DNA of 35,144 nucleotides, taken from NCBI GenBank assembly GCA_021324075.1, contig JAJPJW010000084.1:1-35144 (forward strand), read 5' to 3'. Source of the stretch: Pseudomonadota bacterium. GTDB taxonomy: Bacteria; Oederibacteriota; Muellerivitia; Muellerivitales; Muellerivitaceae. Made by a program: the position numbers and the translations under genes. Shown in pieces: positions 7,533-15,551 of the stretch (the first letter of the stretch is position 1; each line of letters opens with the position of its first letter). The notes beneath the pieces are model-generated. The model searched no databases and was not told the DNA's origin. It worked only from the letters and a program-made list of their open reading frames with translations.

Positions 7533-7603
7533 GTGGCACTCTTCCCTGAGGAGTGCAACCCAAAAAAGGTTGAACCGCCGTGCTTTTCCCTGAGAAGTAC
7601 GGC
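7533..7603 (+). promoter_or_regulatory. Tandem hairpin pair with identical loops in the 5' leader
   Basis: The first hairpin is GTGGCACTC / GAGTGCAAC (7533-7541 with 7551-7559, one mismatch). The second is GCCGTGCTT / AAGTACGGC (7577-7585 with 7595-7603, one G-T pair). Both enclose exactly the same nine-base loop, TTCCCTGAG, and both are followed by a run of A residues. The stems differ in sequence but largely keep pairing, which is the mark of a selected RNA structure. The second ends 10 nt before the Shine-Dalgarno AAAGGAG. It does not match a riboswitch class I know. Confidence 0.65.
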
Positions 7604-7628
7604 AAAAAAAGCTAAAGGAGAGAGAAGC

Positions 7629-9164
7629 ATGAAGAGAATTCTTGCTTTGTTGGTTGTTGGCTTCATGGTTTTGGGCGCGAAATTGGCCATGGCCGATGTG
7701 CGTGCCGATGCCTTGAACGTGGATCCGCAGTACATTGACGATGTGGATCTGATCTGGCTGTACCCGAACTTGGTGACGCAGTACAAGAACATGTTTGATG
7801 TTCGCACCAACTATTTGAATAGCAACACCACCTGGGGTGGCTTCATCGATGGGGAGCACACCGGTTTAGGCACGGTGGCCGCTTATGCTTTCCGTCCTTA
7901 TGGCTATCAAGGCCAACTTGGATGGAACAATAATGAGCCCGGCTGGTTTGGAACTGGCTTCGGCTGGAACGGGAGCTGGAATAATGCTGGCCGTTGGACC
8001 GCCGCTCCGGGTACCGGACACATTAATGTTACCAATCCGGAAAACAAGCTTGACCTTATTTGGGGCGATTCCATGGATAAGGGCAATATCGGTATCCACA
8101 TCAACTACGCGGATGCCCAGCCCAATGGCGGCGACCCGAATGGTATCACCCAGAACCGTAATATTGCCAATAGCGCAGCCAACAGCAATCAAGTCACCGC
8201 CTCGGATGATGCCCGCGTTTTGGGTGTCAACGTCGGTTTGGGCTTGACGGACTTGGGACCCTTCGCGGCTGGAAACGTGCACGCCGGGTTCTCCCTGGGT
8301 TCTTTGAGCTATGATGACAAGGGAACCAACACGGGAGCCAACACGCCGGTTAATGAACAATCGGTGAAGGACAACGGAATTTATTCGGCGATGATTGGCG
8401 CGATCATGAAGAACAACCTCGACGAAAACAGCGATGTCCGTGCATTCGCCGATGTGTATCTCGATCAAAACAATCAAACTGAAGCTTTCACGCATGATGC
8501 CACGGGCAACGGGTTGCACAACGAAGCCGGTGATACCGATGCGGAATTCACTTCGAAGTACAACGACATCATCGCGGATCTGGGCCTTGGCTGTAACCAC
8601 AAGGTCCTGGATGGCAAAGCCACCGTTGGTACGGGAGTCGGCCTTTGGTGGGCCAATTCCGACCAGAAGCTCGGAGGCACCACTCAAAACGGTACTGCGA
8701 CGACGACCACTTATGTGCCCCAGAATGCCGGTCCGAGCGCGTTTGACGAACAAACCCGTGACGACATGGACTGGAACTGGAATGCCCATGTGGAGGCCCA
8801 AGTGGCGAGCTGGTTGACCCTTCGTTCGGGTCTCACACGCCCGATCATTTGGAGGACTACTACCGTTACGACCGTCAACACCTATGACCCCTCCGGCAAT
8901 GGCGCCGTGGTTAGCAGCGTGAAAACCACGAACACCCGCGATGCCTGGTTCGGCGGCAACTTCGGTACCTACTCCCTGGGCTTTGGAATCAACTGGGAAA
9001 ACTGGCAATTGGATGCCGATGCGCAAGTCGGGGACGTTTATCAGTCCATCGGCAACGTTTCGCCCGGGAACGGCCTTCTCTTCGACAATGGAATCGGCAA
9101 TAACAACGGCAATACCGGCACGCTTTTCGCCGCCTACAACGCCGATATCCGTTTCAAATTCTAA
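7629..9164 (+). CDS. Outer-membrane beta-barrel protein, probably abundant, family not recognised
   Basis: I start at the ATG at 7629 (511 residues) because AAAGGAG lies eight bases upstream; the ORF-track start at 7476 would run through the leader hairpins. The N-terminus is a classic signal peptide with cleavage predicted after AMA (residue 22). The mature protein is rich in Gly, Asn, Asp, Thr and aromatic residues, with alternating patterns typical of amphipathic beta strands. It ends IRFKF, with the C-terminal Phe expected for BAM-assembled barrels. It is a likely porin or surface protein. Own promoter, long leader and a very strong terminator fit high expression. The early motif DVDLIWLYPNLV looks distinctive for its family. 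Confidence 0.8.
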   Translation: MKRILALLVVGFMVLGAKLAMADVRADALNVDPQYIDDVDLIWLYPNLVTQYKNMFDVRTNYLNSNTTWGGFIDGEHTGLGTVAAYAFRPYGYQGQLGWNNNEPGWFGTGFGWNGSWNNAGRWTAAPGTGHINVTNPENKLDLIWGDSMDKGNIGIHINYADAQPNGGDPNGITQNRNIANSAANSNQVTASDDARVLGVNVGLGLTDLGPFAAGNVHAGFSLGSLSYDDKGTNTGANTPVNEQSVKDNGIYSAMIGAIMKNNLDENSDVRAFADVYLDQNNQTEAFTHDATGNGLHNEAGDTDAEFTSKYNDIIADLGLGCNHKVLDGKATVGTGVGLWWANSDQKLGGTTQNGTATTTTYVPQNAGPSAFDEQTRDDMDWNWNAHVEAQVASWLTLRSGLTRPIIWRTTTVTTVNTYDPSGNGAVVSSVKTTNTRDAWFGGNFGTYSLGFGINWENWQLDADAQVGDVYQSIGNVSPGNGLLFDNGIGNNNGNTGTLFAAYNADIRFKF

Positions 9165-9182
9165 GCCTAAGTTAGGTTGACC

Positions 9183-9218
9183 AACCCCGCCCCGGATTCC
9201 GGGGCGGGGTTTTTTTTT
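9183..9218 (+). terminator. Strong Rho-independent terminator after the outer-membrane protein gene
   Basis: AACCCCGCCCCGG pairs perfectly with CCGGGGCGGGGTT around an ATT loop and is followed by a run of Ts. This is the strongest terminator in the window and isolates the gene from its neighbour. Confidence 0.95.
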
Positions 9219-9272
9219 GGTGTATTTTCCACAATGGCCGGTCAGAATGAACCAATGATTTTGAGAGGGAAC

Positions 9273-10085
9273 ATGAACCGATTTTTAAAGGTTATTTTCA
9301 GCATTGCACTCCTGGTATTTGGAACCAAATGTGCCCTTGTCGAAGCTGCCCCTGCGACCGGGGAAGCTTCCCCCACCCCGACCCTAACCCTTGAACAGGA
9401 GAAAAAAGATCTCGAGCTTGAAAAACTCCAACTGGAAAACGAGAAATTAAAACTCGAATTAGAAAGGGCGAAGTTGCAGGCGGCCCCGACCGGTGAACCC
9501 GAGCAAAAGGGGGATGATAAAGACAAAGAGGAAAAAGAACGGGCTGTCGACGCTTTTCAAACTTCCATGTCCCAAAAGGCCGAAGCTTTGGCCAAGGAAA
9601 ACAAGGATAAGGAAAATGTCGTCGTCCTGGACCTGGTGAATAGTGAGATGTGGTGCAAGGGTGTCCGTTACAGTGTTCACGAGATGAACGATATCGCCGA
9701 GGATAATCGCTGGAAAATTGACAAACGCTTGGATGAATTGGACCCAGGTGGCGATTCCCGGAACCTTTACCGGTTGAGGAATATTTCCCTTTTAAGATAT
9801 GACACCCGTAAACGCGGTATTCTGGAAATAACCGCCCCGGTCCAGGAGGACGACTTCCAGTTTTTAACGCCGGAAGGGGTTTCCTTCACTTCGGGGATAG
9901 GGGATGTTCGAAATGCCTATCAAAGCCTTTATTTCGCCTTCGACGGAGAAAACCACGAAAACCGCCACGTCATCCTGAAATATATCCACAAAGTGGAATG
10001 GAATTTTTCCGATCGGCTGAATTTTGATTTTGACCGGGATGGAAAGCTCGTTAAGATTCGTTACGGCGTTTTAGACGAAAAGTGA
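9273..10085 (+). CDS. Secreted coiled-coil protein of unknown function
   Basis: The start at ATG 9273 (270 residues) is favoured by GAGAGGGA just before it and by the signal peptide beginning there (MNRFLKVIFSIALLVFG, cleavage near VEAAPA). A Pro/Thr-rich linker leads into a heptad-like Glu/Lys/Leu coiled coil (about residues 41-68, with KLQLENEKLKLELERAKLQ). A very acidic/basic region follows, then a globular C-terminal domain of about 150 residues with many aromatics (for example FDFDRDGKLVKIRYGVLDE at the end). It is presumably periplasmic. There is no lipobox. I recognise no family. It follows the outer-membrane protein's terminator and has no clear promoter of its own. Confidence 0.72.
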   Translation: MNRFLKVIFSIALLVFGTKCALVEAAPATGEASPTPTLTLEQEKKDLELEKLQLENEKLKLELERAKLQAAPTGEPEQKGDDKDKEEKERAVDAFQTSMSQKAEALAKENKDKENVVVLDLVNSEMWCKGVRYSVHEMNDIAEDNRWKIDKRLDELDPGGDSRNLYRLRNISLLRYDTRKRGILEITAPVQEDDFQFLTPEGVSFTSGIGDVRNAYQSLYFAFDGENHENRHVILKYIHKVEWNFSDRLNFDFDRDGKLVKIRYGVLDEK

Positions 10086-10215
10086 AGAAAAGGCGTCTAT
10101 AAGCTAGATTTCACCCTCGATGATTTGCCACGGACACGATGGAAAATAGATTCCCATTGAGATGAAGGTTGTTAAACCGAATTCCTGAAATCTAATTTAT
10201 TTGGAGGAAAAGAAA

Positions 10216-10554
10216 ATGGACACTGCCAACGCTCAAACCACGATATCGACGACCGCGCCGGCCAAGCCGGTGATGGGAGCCGGTTCGCCGGCGGCAAGCC
10301 TGCTATCTTTCGCCCCCTTTATCGCCATCATGGTGCTTTTCTATTTCCTGATGGTCCACCCCCAGAGCAAGGAAAAGAAGAAAAGGGAAGAGATGCTGGG
10401 GGGAATCCAGCGGGGTGACCGGGTCTTGACCCGGGGGGGCATTTATGGAACGGTGGCCGATATCAAGGAACAGGTTTTGATCCTGAAAATCAGCGATAAC
10501 AGCAAGGTGGAAGTGGACCGGGGCTATGTGGAAACGGTCCAAAAGCAATCCTAA
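10216..10554 (+). CDS. yajC: Preprotein translocase subunit YajC
   Basis: The ATG at 10216 (112 residues) is preferred over the TTG at 10201, since GGAGG at 10203-10207 is ideally placed for it and would otherwise be coding. A flexible Ala/Thr/Pro N-terminus precedes one membrane helix (about residues 30-50, APFIAIMVLFYFLMVHPQSK). The YajC signature follows: charged KEKKKREEM, then GDRVLTRGGIYGTVADI. YajC associates with SecDF at the Sec translocon and helps membrane insertion. The usual neighbours tgt, secD and secF are absent here. The N-terminus is longer than in E. coli YajC. Confidence 0.93.
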   Translation: MDTANAQTTISTTAPAKPVMGAGSPAASLLSFAPFIAIMVLFYFLMVHPQSKEKKKREEMLGGIQRGDRVLTRGGIYGTVADIKEQVLILKISDNSKVEVDRGYVETVQKQS

Positions 10555-10759
10555 ATCGGCCTGTCATTAAAGACTTCGGGTTTACCGCCGAGAATTCAGT
10601 TTGGAATTCCTTCTGGTTCCTGGCAATGCCTATCCTACGAATTCGTGGTCTTCCCGTTAAACTCGGTTGATGAAGGTAAGTTTTAAATTTGCCGAAACCT
10701 CTTTCGCCCAAAAAAGTGGTTTTAATTTTAGAATTGCAAAAATTTGTTAAGACTAATAT

Positions 10760-10787
10760 TTGTCAATTTGATTTAGTCCGTTAAAAT
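10760..10787 (+). promoter_or_regulatory. Putative promoter for the HTH-receiver gene
   Basis: TTGTCA (10760-10765), a 16-nt spacer and TAAAAT (10782-10787) lie in an AT-rich stretch. A second isolated -10 (TATAAT, 10824-10829) lacks a good -35. The leader would be about 50-90 nt. Confidence 0.5.
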
Positions 10788-10883
10788 AAAACCGCAATTC
10801 AAGATGCAAGGGGATATTTGGGATATAATTTCCTTGAAATCCTCGCAAGCCAAACAAAATCAATCGAAGGCGATTCAAATCCA

Positions 10884-11426
10884 ATGAGTGAAATCATGAC
10901 GGCCCAAGAACTTTCGGCCTACCTGAAGATCACCACTACTACGATCTATAAATTAGCCCAACAGGGAGAAATCCCTTCGTTCAAAATTGGAAGCGAGTGG
11001 CGTTTTAAAAAGGAACTCGTCGATCGTTGGCTGGAAAACGGCGCGGGACACGCCCCCCGGAAAGTCCTTATTGTGGACGACGAGCCGGCCATCTGTGAGC
11101 TTTACAAACGGGCCTTGGACCGCCGGAAGTTCGTCGTGGATTCGGTCAGTTCGGGGCTGGAAGCCATCCAGGCGTCCAAGATGAACAACTATGACATCAT
11201 TTTCCTTGATTTAAAGATGCCGGGGATGAACGGGGTCGATACTTTCAAAGAATTTAAAAAAATCGGATTGCGTTCCCTCGTGGTGATCGTTACCGCCTAC
11301 CCGGACAGTGAACTCTTAAGCGAGGCGATGAAACTGGGCCCCCTGACCGTCATCCTGAAACCCTTCGACCTGAACGAAATCCAGAAATCGGTCGAGTCCC
11401 TCGTTTTGATGACCACCCGCGCCTAA
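10884..11426 (+). CDS. Orphan regulator: excisionase-type HTH fused to a response-regulator receiver domain
   Basis: Read from the ATG at 10884 (180 residues); 10896 is a possible alternative. The first 50 residues form a helix-turn-helix of the excisionase/BldC/MerR kind (TAQELSAYLKITTTTIYKLA ... EIPSFKIGSEWRF). A CheY-like receiver follows from about residue 58: the acidic pair in VLIVDDEP, phospho-acceptor D109 in FLDLKMPG, the conserved Thr in VIVTAYPD and Lys in ILKPFD. All phosphotransfer residues are intact. The order (DNA-binding first, receiver last) is the reverse of common response regulators, and no histidine kinase lies nearby. It presumably binds DNA under phosphorylation control. 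The target is unknown; its own leader is a candidate. Confidence 0.85.
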   Translation: MSEIMTAQELSAYLKITTTTIYKLAQQGEIPSFKIGSEWRFKKELVDRWLENGAGHAPRKVLIVDDEPAICELYKRALDRRKFVVDSVSSGLEAIQASKMNNYDIIFLDLKMPGMNGVDTFKEFKKIGLRSLVVIVTAYPDSELLSEAMKLGPLTVILKPFDLNEIQKSVESLVLMTTRA

Positions 11427-11570
11427 TTTTCCATCCGTCTTCCCCGGTACCGGCCTGTTTTTGAAATCCGGGTTATTTGGCCCGCCCCGCATCATTTTTT
11501 CCAACTTTTAACAAAAACTACCGCGCCACCCCTACAATGTCCCCTTCAAAACATTCGGAGATGTTGAACC

Positions 11571-12959
11571 ATGAAGGGACAACCTGAAATCCTTGGTCTA
11601 CCCCTGGAACTTCGTGCCGACATGGCTGGGGAAAAAACCGCGGACTTCATCGGAGTCTGGGAAGCGCTGGCCCAAGAAGGCCCCGCCATATTCCTGGAAA
11701 GCGCGGGTCCTCTCGGTGTGGCCAGCCAATGGCTGATCGTGGCGGGCTCACCCCGGGCCGAGTTTTTTGGCCGCGGAGGAAAAACATGGTGGAAGGACTC
11801 CTCGGGAACCCGCGAAACCGGCCTCGCTTTTTGGGATTTCTTAAACCAAGTAACCCGAGGAACCGACGGCTTTTCAACCCTTCCCCTCTGTCTTTCACAG
11901 TCCTGGTTCGGCGTCCTGAGTTACGACTTCGGCAGGAATTTCAACCAGCAAAGAAAAAACAGCAGTGAAACGGGGTCGTCCCCCGTACCTGAATTTTATT
12001 TCTTCAAGCCTTCGATCGCGGCGGCCTATAACCGGCAAACCAAGGAATTTTTTTTCTTCGGAAAACATCCGGAAGCCTTTTTTCATAAAACCCAATCCCC
12101 CCGGGTGCCCTTTCATGTCCATGACCTGAAGGCCCTTTCCCATTTTTCCCAATATGAATCGAGGGTACGGCGCGCCCAGGATTACATCGCGCAGGGCGAC
12201 ATCTACCAGGCCAACTTGGCCCAGGCTTTTACCGCCCAATGGGACGGGGGAGAGGGAACCCTTTACCGGTTCTTGCGGGAGATGAACCCGGGGCCCTTTA
12301 TGGGACTTTTCCGGGGGGACGGGTTTACGGTGGTCTCCTCTTCGCCTGAACGCCTGGCGGCGGGCCAGGGGGACTGGCTGGAAACCCGCCCCATCGCGGG
12401 AACCAGGCCCCGCGGCAAGGATGGGGTGGAAGACCTTCGCATGCAGGTGGAGTTAAAAACGAACATGAAGGAACAAGCCGAGCACCTCATGCTGGTGGAC
12501 CTGGCCCGCAATGATTTGGGCCGGGTCTCACGGTATGGGACGGTTGAAGTGGGGCGGTATGCGGAAGTGGAGTCCTACGCCCGTGTCCACCATTTAGTTT
12601 CCACGATCCGTTCCCAAAAGCAGCCCGATGCCTCGTTCTCGGACATCCTCCGATCCGTCTTTCCGGCAGGCACCATTACCGGATGTCCCAAAATCCGGTG
12701 CATGGAAATCATTAACGAATTGGAAGGCCGGCCCCGGGGTTTCTATACCGGAAGTATGGGATATGTGGCGCCGGGACCTTGTTTTGATTTCAATATCCTC
12801 ATCCGCAGCTTCACCCTTTTTTCCGATGGTTCGCTGGAGTTCCAAGCGGGAGCGGGCATCGTGGCCGATTCCGACCCGCACCGGGAATATATGGAAACAC
12901 TCTATAAGGTGGAAGCCCTGGCCCAGGCTTTGGGGACAACCCTTTTGGAGGCCCCATGA
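11571..12959 (+). CDS. pabB: Chorismate-utilising enzyme, probably aminodeoxychorismate synthase component I (PabB-like)
   Basis: This 462-residue protein has the chorismate-binding fold. Its motifs are QGDIYQANLAQAF (near 205), ETRPIAGTRPRG (about 271-282), LARNDLGRVS (near 310), PAGTITGCPKIR (near 365) and GFYTGSMGYV (near 385). It aminates chorismate using ammonia from a PabA/TrpG glutaminase that is not in the window. I prefer PabB over TrpE because an aminotransferase IV (PabC-like) gene overlaps its stop and folD follows. The position of E. coli PabB Lys274 is Ala here (PIAGT), as in anthranilate synthase, so the PabB call rests largely on context. GGAGATG precedes the ATG. Confidence 0.8.
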   Translation: MKGQPEILGLPLELRADMAGEKTADFIGVWEALAQEGPAIFLESAGPLGVASQWLIVAGSPRAEFFGRGGKTWWKDSSGTRETGLAFWDFLNQVTRGTDGFSTLPLCLSQSWFGVLSYDFGRNFNQQRKNSSETGSSPVPEFYFFKPSIAAAYNRQTKEFFFFGKHPEAFFHKTQSPRVPFHVHDLKALSHFSQYESRVRRAQDYIAQGDIYQANLAQAFTAQWDGGEGTLYRFLREMNPGPFMGLFRGDGFTVVSSSPERLAAGQGDWLETRPIAGTRPRGKDGVEDLRMQVELKTNMKEQAEHLMLVDLARNDLGRVSRYGTVEVGRYAEVESYARVHHLVSTIRSQKQPDASFSDILRSVFPAGTITGCPKIRCMEIINELEGRPRGFYTGSMGYVAPGPCFDFNILIRSFTLFSDGSLEFQAGAGIVADSDPHREYMETLYKVEALAQALGTTLLEAP

Positions 12960-13816
12960 ACCAGCCTGTTTTCCTGGATTCAAAGCTAGTCCCCCCTTTC
13001 CAAGCCCGCCTTTCCGCTTTTAATACGGCCTTTCTCCATGGGGAATGCCTTTTGGAGGCCGTACCGGTTTATCAAGGGAAACCCCTCTTCTTGGACGACC
13101 ATTTGGCACGGTTGAAAAAAGGCTGCCGGTTCTTAGGCTGGTCCCTCCCCGGGCGGGGACGGTTCCAGAAGGCCATCCAACTGTTTACGTCCCATCCCGG
13201 GAGTCCCGCCCATTTCATCATCCGCTTCGGGTTGGTTCAGGAACTGGACCCGCCAGCATCACCCCGGACTTTTTCCAGAAAACCGCCCCGCTTACTGGCC
13301 ATGATCCGCCCCATGCGGCATGACCCCGAAGACTCTTTTCCACCTTCCGGGCGGGCGGGAATCAGCCCGATCCCGGTTCCCGGTCCTTTGGCCGCGCCTG
13401 GACAATTCAAGTGGATCTTTTACATGATGGTGCGGCGGGACTTCCGGTTGCACCCGGAATGGGATGAGATGCTTCGATTAAATGAAAAGGGCTTTGTCGT
13501 GGACGGCGGAAGTTCCGCGCCCCTTTGGGCCGTCGGCGGCAAGGTTTACGCCCCCTCTTTGCGGGAAGGCGGGTTGGAAAGCGTGACAAGGATGAAAATC
13601 CTAAAATTATGCAGGTCCCTCCGGATCCCCGTCGTGGAAAAAAACTGGAAGCCCTCCGACGTCTTGAAAAAGGGCGAGCTGTTTTTCGCCGGATCGGGTG
13701 TTGGAATCCTCACCATCTCCCATCTCATGGGGAAGCGCCTTCAGCATTCCACGCCCCTGGCTTTGAGGCTTTGGCAACAGTATAGGAAGTTCGCTTTGGG
13801 GAAAGGACAGTCTTAA
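12956..13816 (+). CDS. pabC: Class IV PLP aminotransferase, probably 4-amino-4-deoxychorismate lyase (PabC-like)
   Basis: This 286-residue protein overlaps the pabB-like stop by four bases (ATGA). The fold-type IV pattern is visible: the early LSAFNTAFLHGECLLEAV, Arg-rich HLARLKKGC, the likely PLP lysine in GQFKWIFYM (near residue 158), then DEMLRLNEKGFVVDGG and the phosphate-binding turn SVTRMKILK. The usual E-x-x-x-S-N-L/I-F signature is replaced by DGGSSAPLW, so the active-site acid may be Asp. In a PabB operon the expected job is release of pyruvate from aminodeoxychorismate to give p-aminobenzoate. A branched-chain or D-amino-acid aminotransferase role cannot be excluded from sequence alone. 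Confidence 0.8.
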   Translation: MNQPVFLDSKLVPPFQARLSAFNTAFLHGECLLEAVPVYQGKPLFLDDHLARLKKGCRFLGWSLPGRGRFQKAIQLFTSHPGSPAHFIIRFGLVQELDPPASPRTFSRKPPRLLAMIRPMRHDPEDSFPPSGRAGISPIPVPGPLAAPGQFKWIFYMMVRRDFRLHPEWDEMLRLNEKGFVVDGGSSAPLWAVGGKVYAPSLREGGLESVTRMKILKLCRSLRIPVVEKNWKPSDVLKKGELFFAGSGVGILTISHLMGKRLQHSTPLALRLWQQYRKFALGKGQS

Positions 13817-13840
13817 CCCGGATTTTCCGGCTAAATTAAA

Positions 13841-13868
13841 TTGTCCTGTCGCAATGAGGGGCTAGAAT
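13841..13868 (+). promoter_or_regulatory. Putative sigma70 promoter for folD
   Basis: TTGTCC (13841-13846), a 16-nt spacer and TAGAAT (13863-13868). The leader to the folD ATG is about 70 nt; I looked for the ZTP and THF riboswitch patterns common before folD and did not see them. Confidence 0.5.
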
Positions 13869-13943
13869 AACGACGCTCCGGTCTATCCCGGTGTCGAGGG
13901 CAAACAGGCTTCAAAATTCACCACAGGTTTTTGGGGAGGTTTT

Positions 13944-14801
13944 ATGGCTTTACTCTTGGATGGAAATGCCGTTTCAAAGGCCGTTCAGGAACGAATAGCC
14001 GGGGAATTTGAAAAGGTGAAATCCAGCGGCCAGAAGCCGGGATTGGCAGTGGTGCTGGTGGGGGACAATCCGGCTTCAGTGGTCTATGTCGGGCGCAAGA
14101 AAAAGGCCTGCGAGACCCTCGGCTTTTTCTCCGAGGAATACCGCCTTCCGACCGAAACCCCCGAGGGGGAACTGCTGGGCCTGGTGCAAAAACTCAACCA
14201 AGACGCCAAGATCCACGGGATCCTGGTTCAACTTCCGCTGCCCGGTCATTTGAACCCCCAAAAAGTCATCGAGACCATCGACCCGCGCAAGGATGTGGAC
14301 GGTATGCACCCTTTCAGCCTTGGAAAACTTGTGGCGGGGCTTCCGGGTTTGAGGTCCTGCACTCCGGCGGGTGTGATGGCGATGTTGGAGCACTATAAGA
14401 TTTCCCCTGCGGGGAAAAGGGCTGTGGTCATCGGCCGAAGCATCATGGTAGGGAAGCCCATGGCCCAGCTTTTAATCGAGGCGAATGCCACTGTCACCGT
14501 TTGCCACAGTAAAACCAAGGACATTGGGGCCGTCATCCGGGAGGCGGATTTGGTGGTGGCCGCCATAGGGAGACCCCGCTTTGTCACCGCCGACATGGTG
14601 AAGGAAGGAGCGGTAGTGGTGGATGTGGGAATCAACCGAACGGCTGAAGGGAAACTGGTGGGGGATGTGGATTTTGACGCCATCGCCCCCAAAGCCTCAG
14701 CCATTACGCCGGTCCCCGGAGGGGTGGGGCCCATGACCATCGCCTTACTGATGAAAAATACCTACCAGGCCTTTCTGGAGCAAACCCAAAACCGGGGCTG
14801 A
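13944..14801 (+). CDS. folD: Methylenetetrahydrofolate dehydrogenase / methenyltetrahydrofolate cyclohydrolase
   Basis: This 285-residue protein has the usual FolD length. Catalytic-domain motifs are GDNPASVVYVGRKKKACE (contains the Tyr and Lys of the cyclohydrolase/dehydrogenase site, about residues 41-58) and VQLPLPGHL (near 94). The NADP-binding region carries VVIGRSIMVGKPMAQLL (near 160) and the C-terminal PVPGGVGPMTIALLM. It interconverts methylene-, methenyl- and formyl-tetrahydrofolate for purine, thymidylate and formyl-Met synthesis. GGGGAGG precedes the ATG. It sits directly after the p-aminobenzoate genes and so extends a folate cluster. Confidence 0.97.
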   Translation: MALLLDGNAVSKAVQERIAGEFEKVKSSGQKPGLAVVLVGDNPASVVYVGRKKKACETLGFFSEEYRLPTETPEGELLGLVQKLNQDAKIHGILVQLPLPGHLNPQKVIETIDPRKDVDGMHPFSLGKLVAGLPGLRSCTPAGVMAMLEHYKISPAGKRAVVIGRSIMVGKPMAQLLIEANATVTVCHSKTKDIGAVIREADLVVAAIGRPRFVTADMVKEGAVVVDVGINRTAEGKLVGDVDFDAIAPKASAITPVPGGVGPMTIALLMKNTYQAFLEQTQNRG

Positions 14802-14862
14802 CATCAACCCGGAACCGAATTTTTCCGCCAAACCGGATGTGAGGAACGGACAAGGATTTCTT

Positions 14863-15468
14863 GTGAAACGAACCCTTAAAATTGGCCTGACCGGGGGTAT
14901 AGGCGCGGGGAAAAGCCTTGTCCTGGATATCCTCCGGGACAAAGGCATTCCGGTCCTCCAAACCGACCACCTGGGGCATCAATTGTTGGCCGAGAGGGAA
15001 TTTTTAAGGTCAATTGTCCGCCATTTCGGTAAAGATATTTTGGGATCGGGCGGAAAAATTGACCGGCAAAAGCTGGGGAGGGAAGTTTTCCAAGACCCTT
15101 CTCAACGGAAAAAATTGAACCGATTACTGCATCCGGAGATCCTCCGGCGGGTGGCGAAATGGGCCCGCCGGGAGTCCGGAAAATCCCCCCAGCCCCGTTT
15201 GGTGGTGGTGGAGATTCCGTTGCTGTTTGAAAGCGGTTCGGACCGTTTGTTTGACGGGGTTCTTTGCGTTTCCGTATCCCTGAACGTGAGACGGAAACGG
15301 CTTTTGAAAAAAGGGCTTAATCTTGGTGAAATCAAAAGCCGGGAGAAAGCCCAATGGTCCCAAGGGCGGAAAAATCAGGCGGCCGACTGGGTTATTTTTA
15401 ACCGGGGGAACCGAAAAGAATTAAAATACGCCGTTGACCGCTGGCTGAAAAAATTCGATGCAAACTAG
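14863..15468 (+). CDS. coaE: Dephospho-CoA kinase
   Basis: I place the start at GTG 14863 (201 residues) because AAGGA lies just upstream and the homologous protein begins a few residues before the P-loop; the track start at 14839 adds eight unsupported residues. The Walker A motif GGIGAGKS is at residues 11-18. QTDHLGHQLL (near 36) and VVEIPLLFESG (near 110) match the CoaE substrate and lid regions. It phosphorylates the 3'-OH of dephospho-CoA, the last step of CoA synthesis. It lies 61 bases after folD and is likely co-transcribed. It ends in TAG. Confidence 0.92.
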   Translation: MKRTLKIGLTGGIGAGKSLVLDILRDKGIPVLQTDHLGHQLLAEREFLRSIVRHFGKDILGSGGKIDRQKLGREVFQDPSQRKKLNRLLHPEILRRVAKWARRESGKSPQPRLVVVEIPLLFESGSDRLFDGVLCVSVSLNVRRKRLLKKGLNLGEIKSREKAQWSQGRKNQAADWVIFNRGNRKELKYAVDRWLKKFDAN

Positions 15469-15551
15469 AAACGCCGCAAGCCTGTCGTCCCCGTTTCAAG
15501 GCTTCCACAATAAGCCCGAAATAGGCGAGGGTAGCTCATAGAAAGTCTTCC

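Noticed and set aside
7533-7603. TPP riboswitch or CsrA site in the duplicated loops (CTGAG, GAGGAG)
   Set aside because: The other TPP core elements are missing, and only the first hairpin contains GGA next to the loop, so the shared loop is not explained by either.
7476-7628. N-terminal 51-residue extension of the outer-membrane protein
   Set aside because: It crosses the tandem hairpins and would bury the signal peptide; the ATG at 7629 has AAAGGAG at eight bases.
13869-13943. ZTP or THF riboswitch before folD
   Set aside because: The 70-nt leader lacks the conserved core sequences of either class and is too short for a full aptamer.
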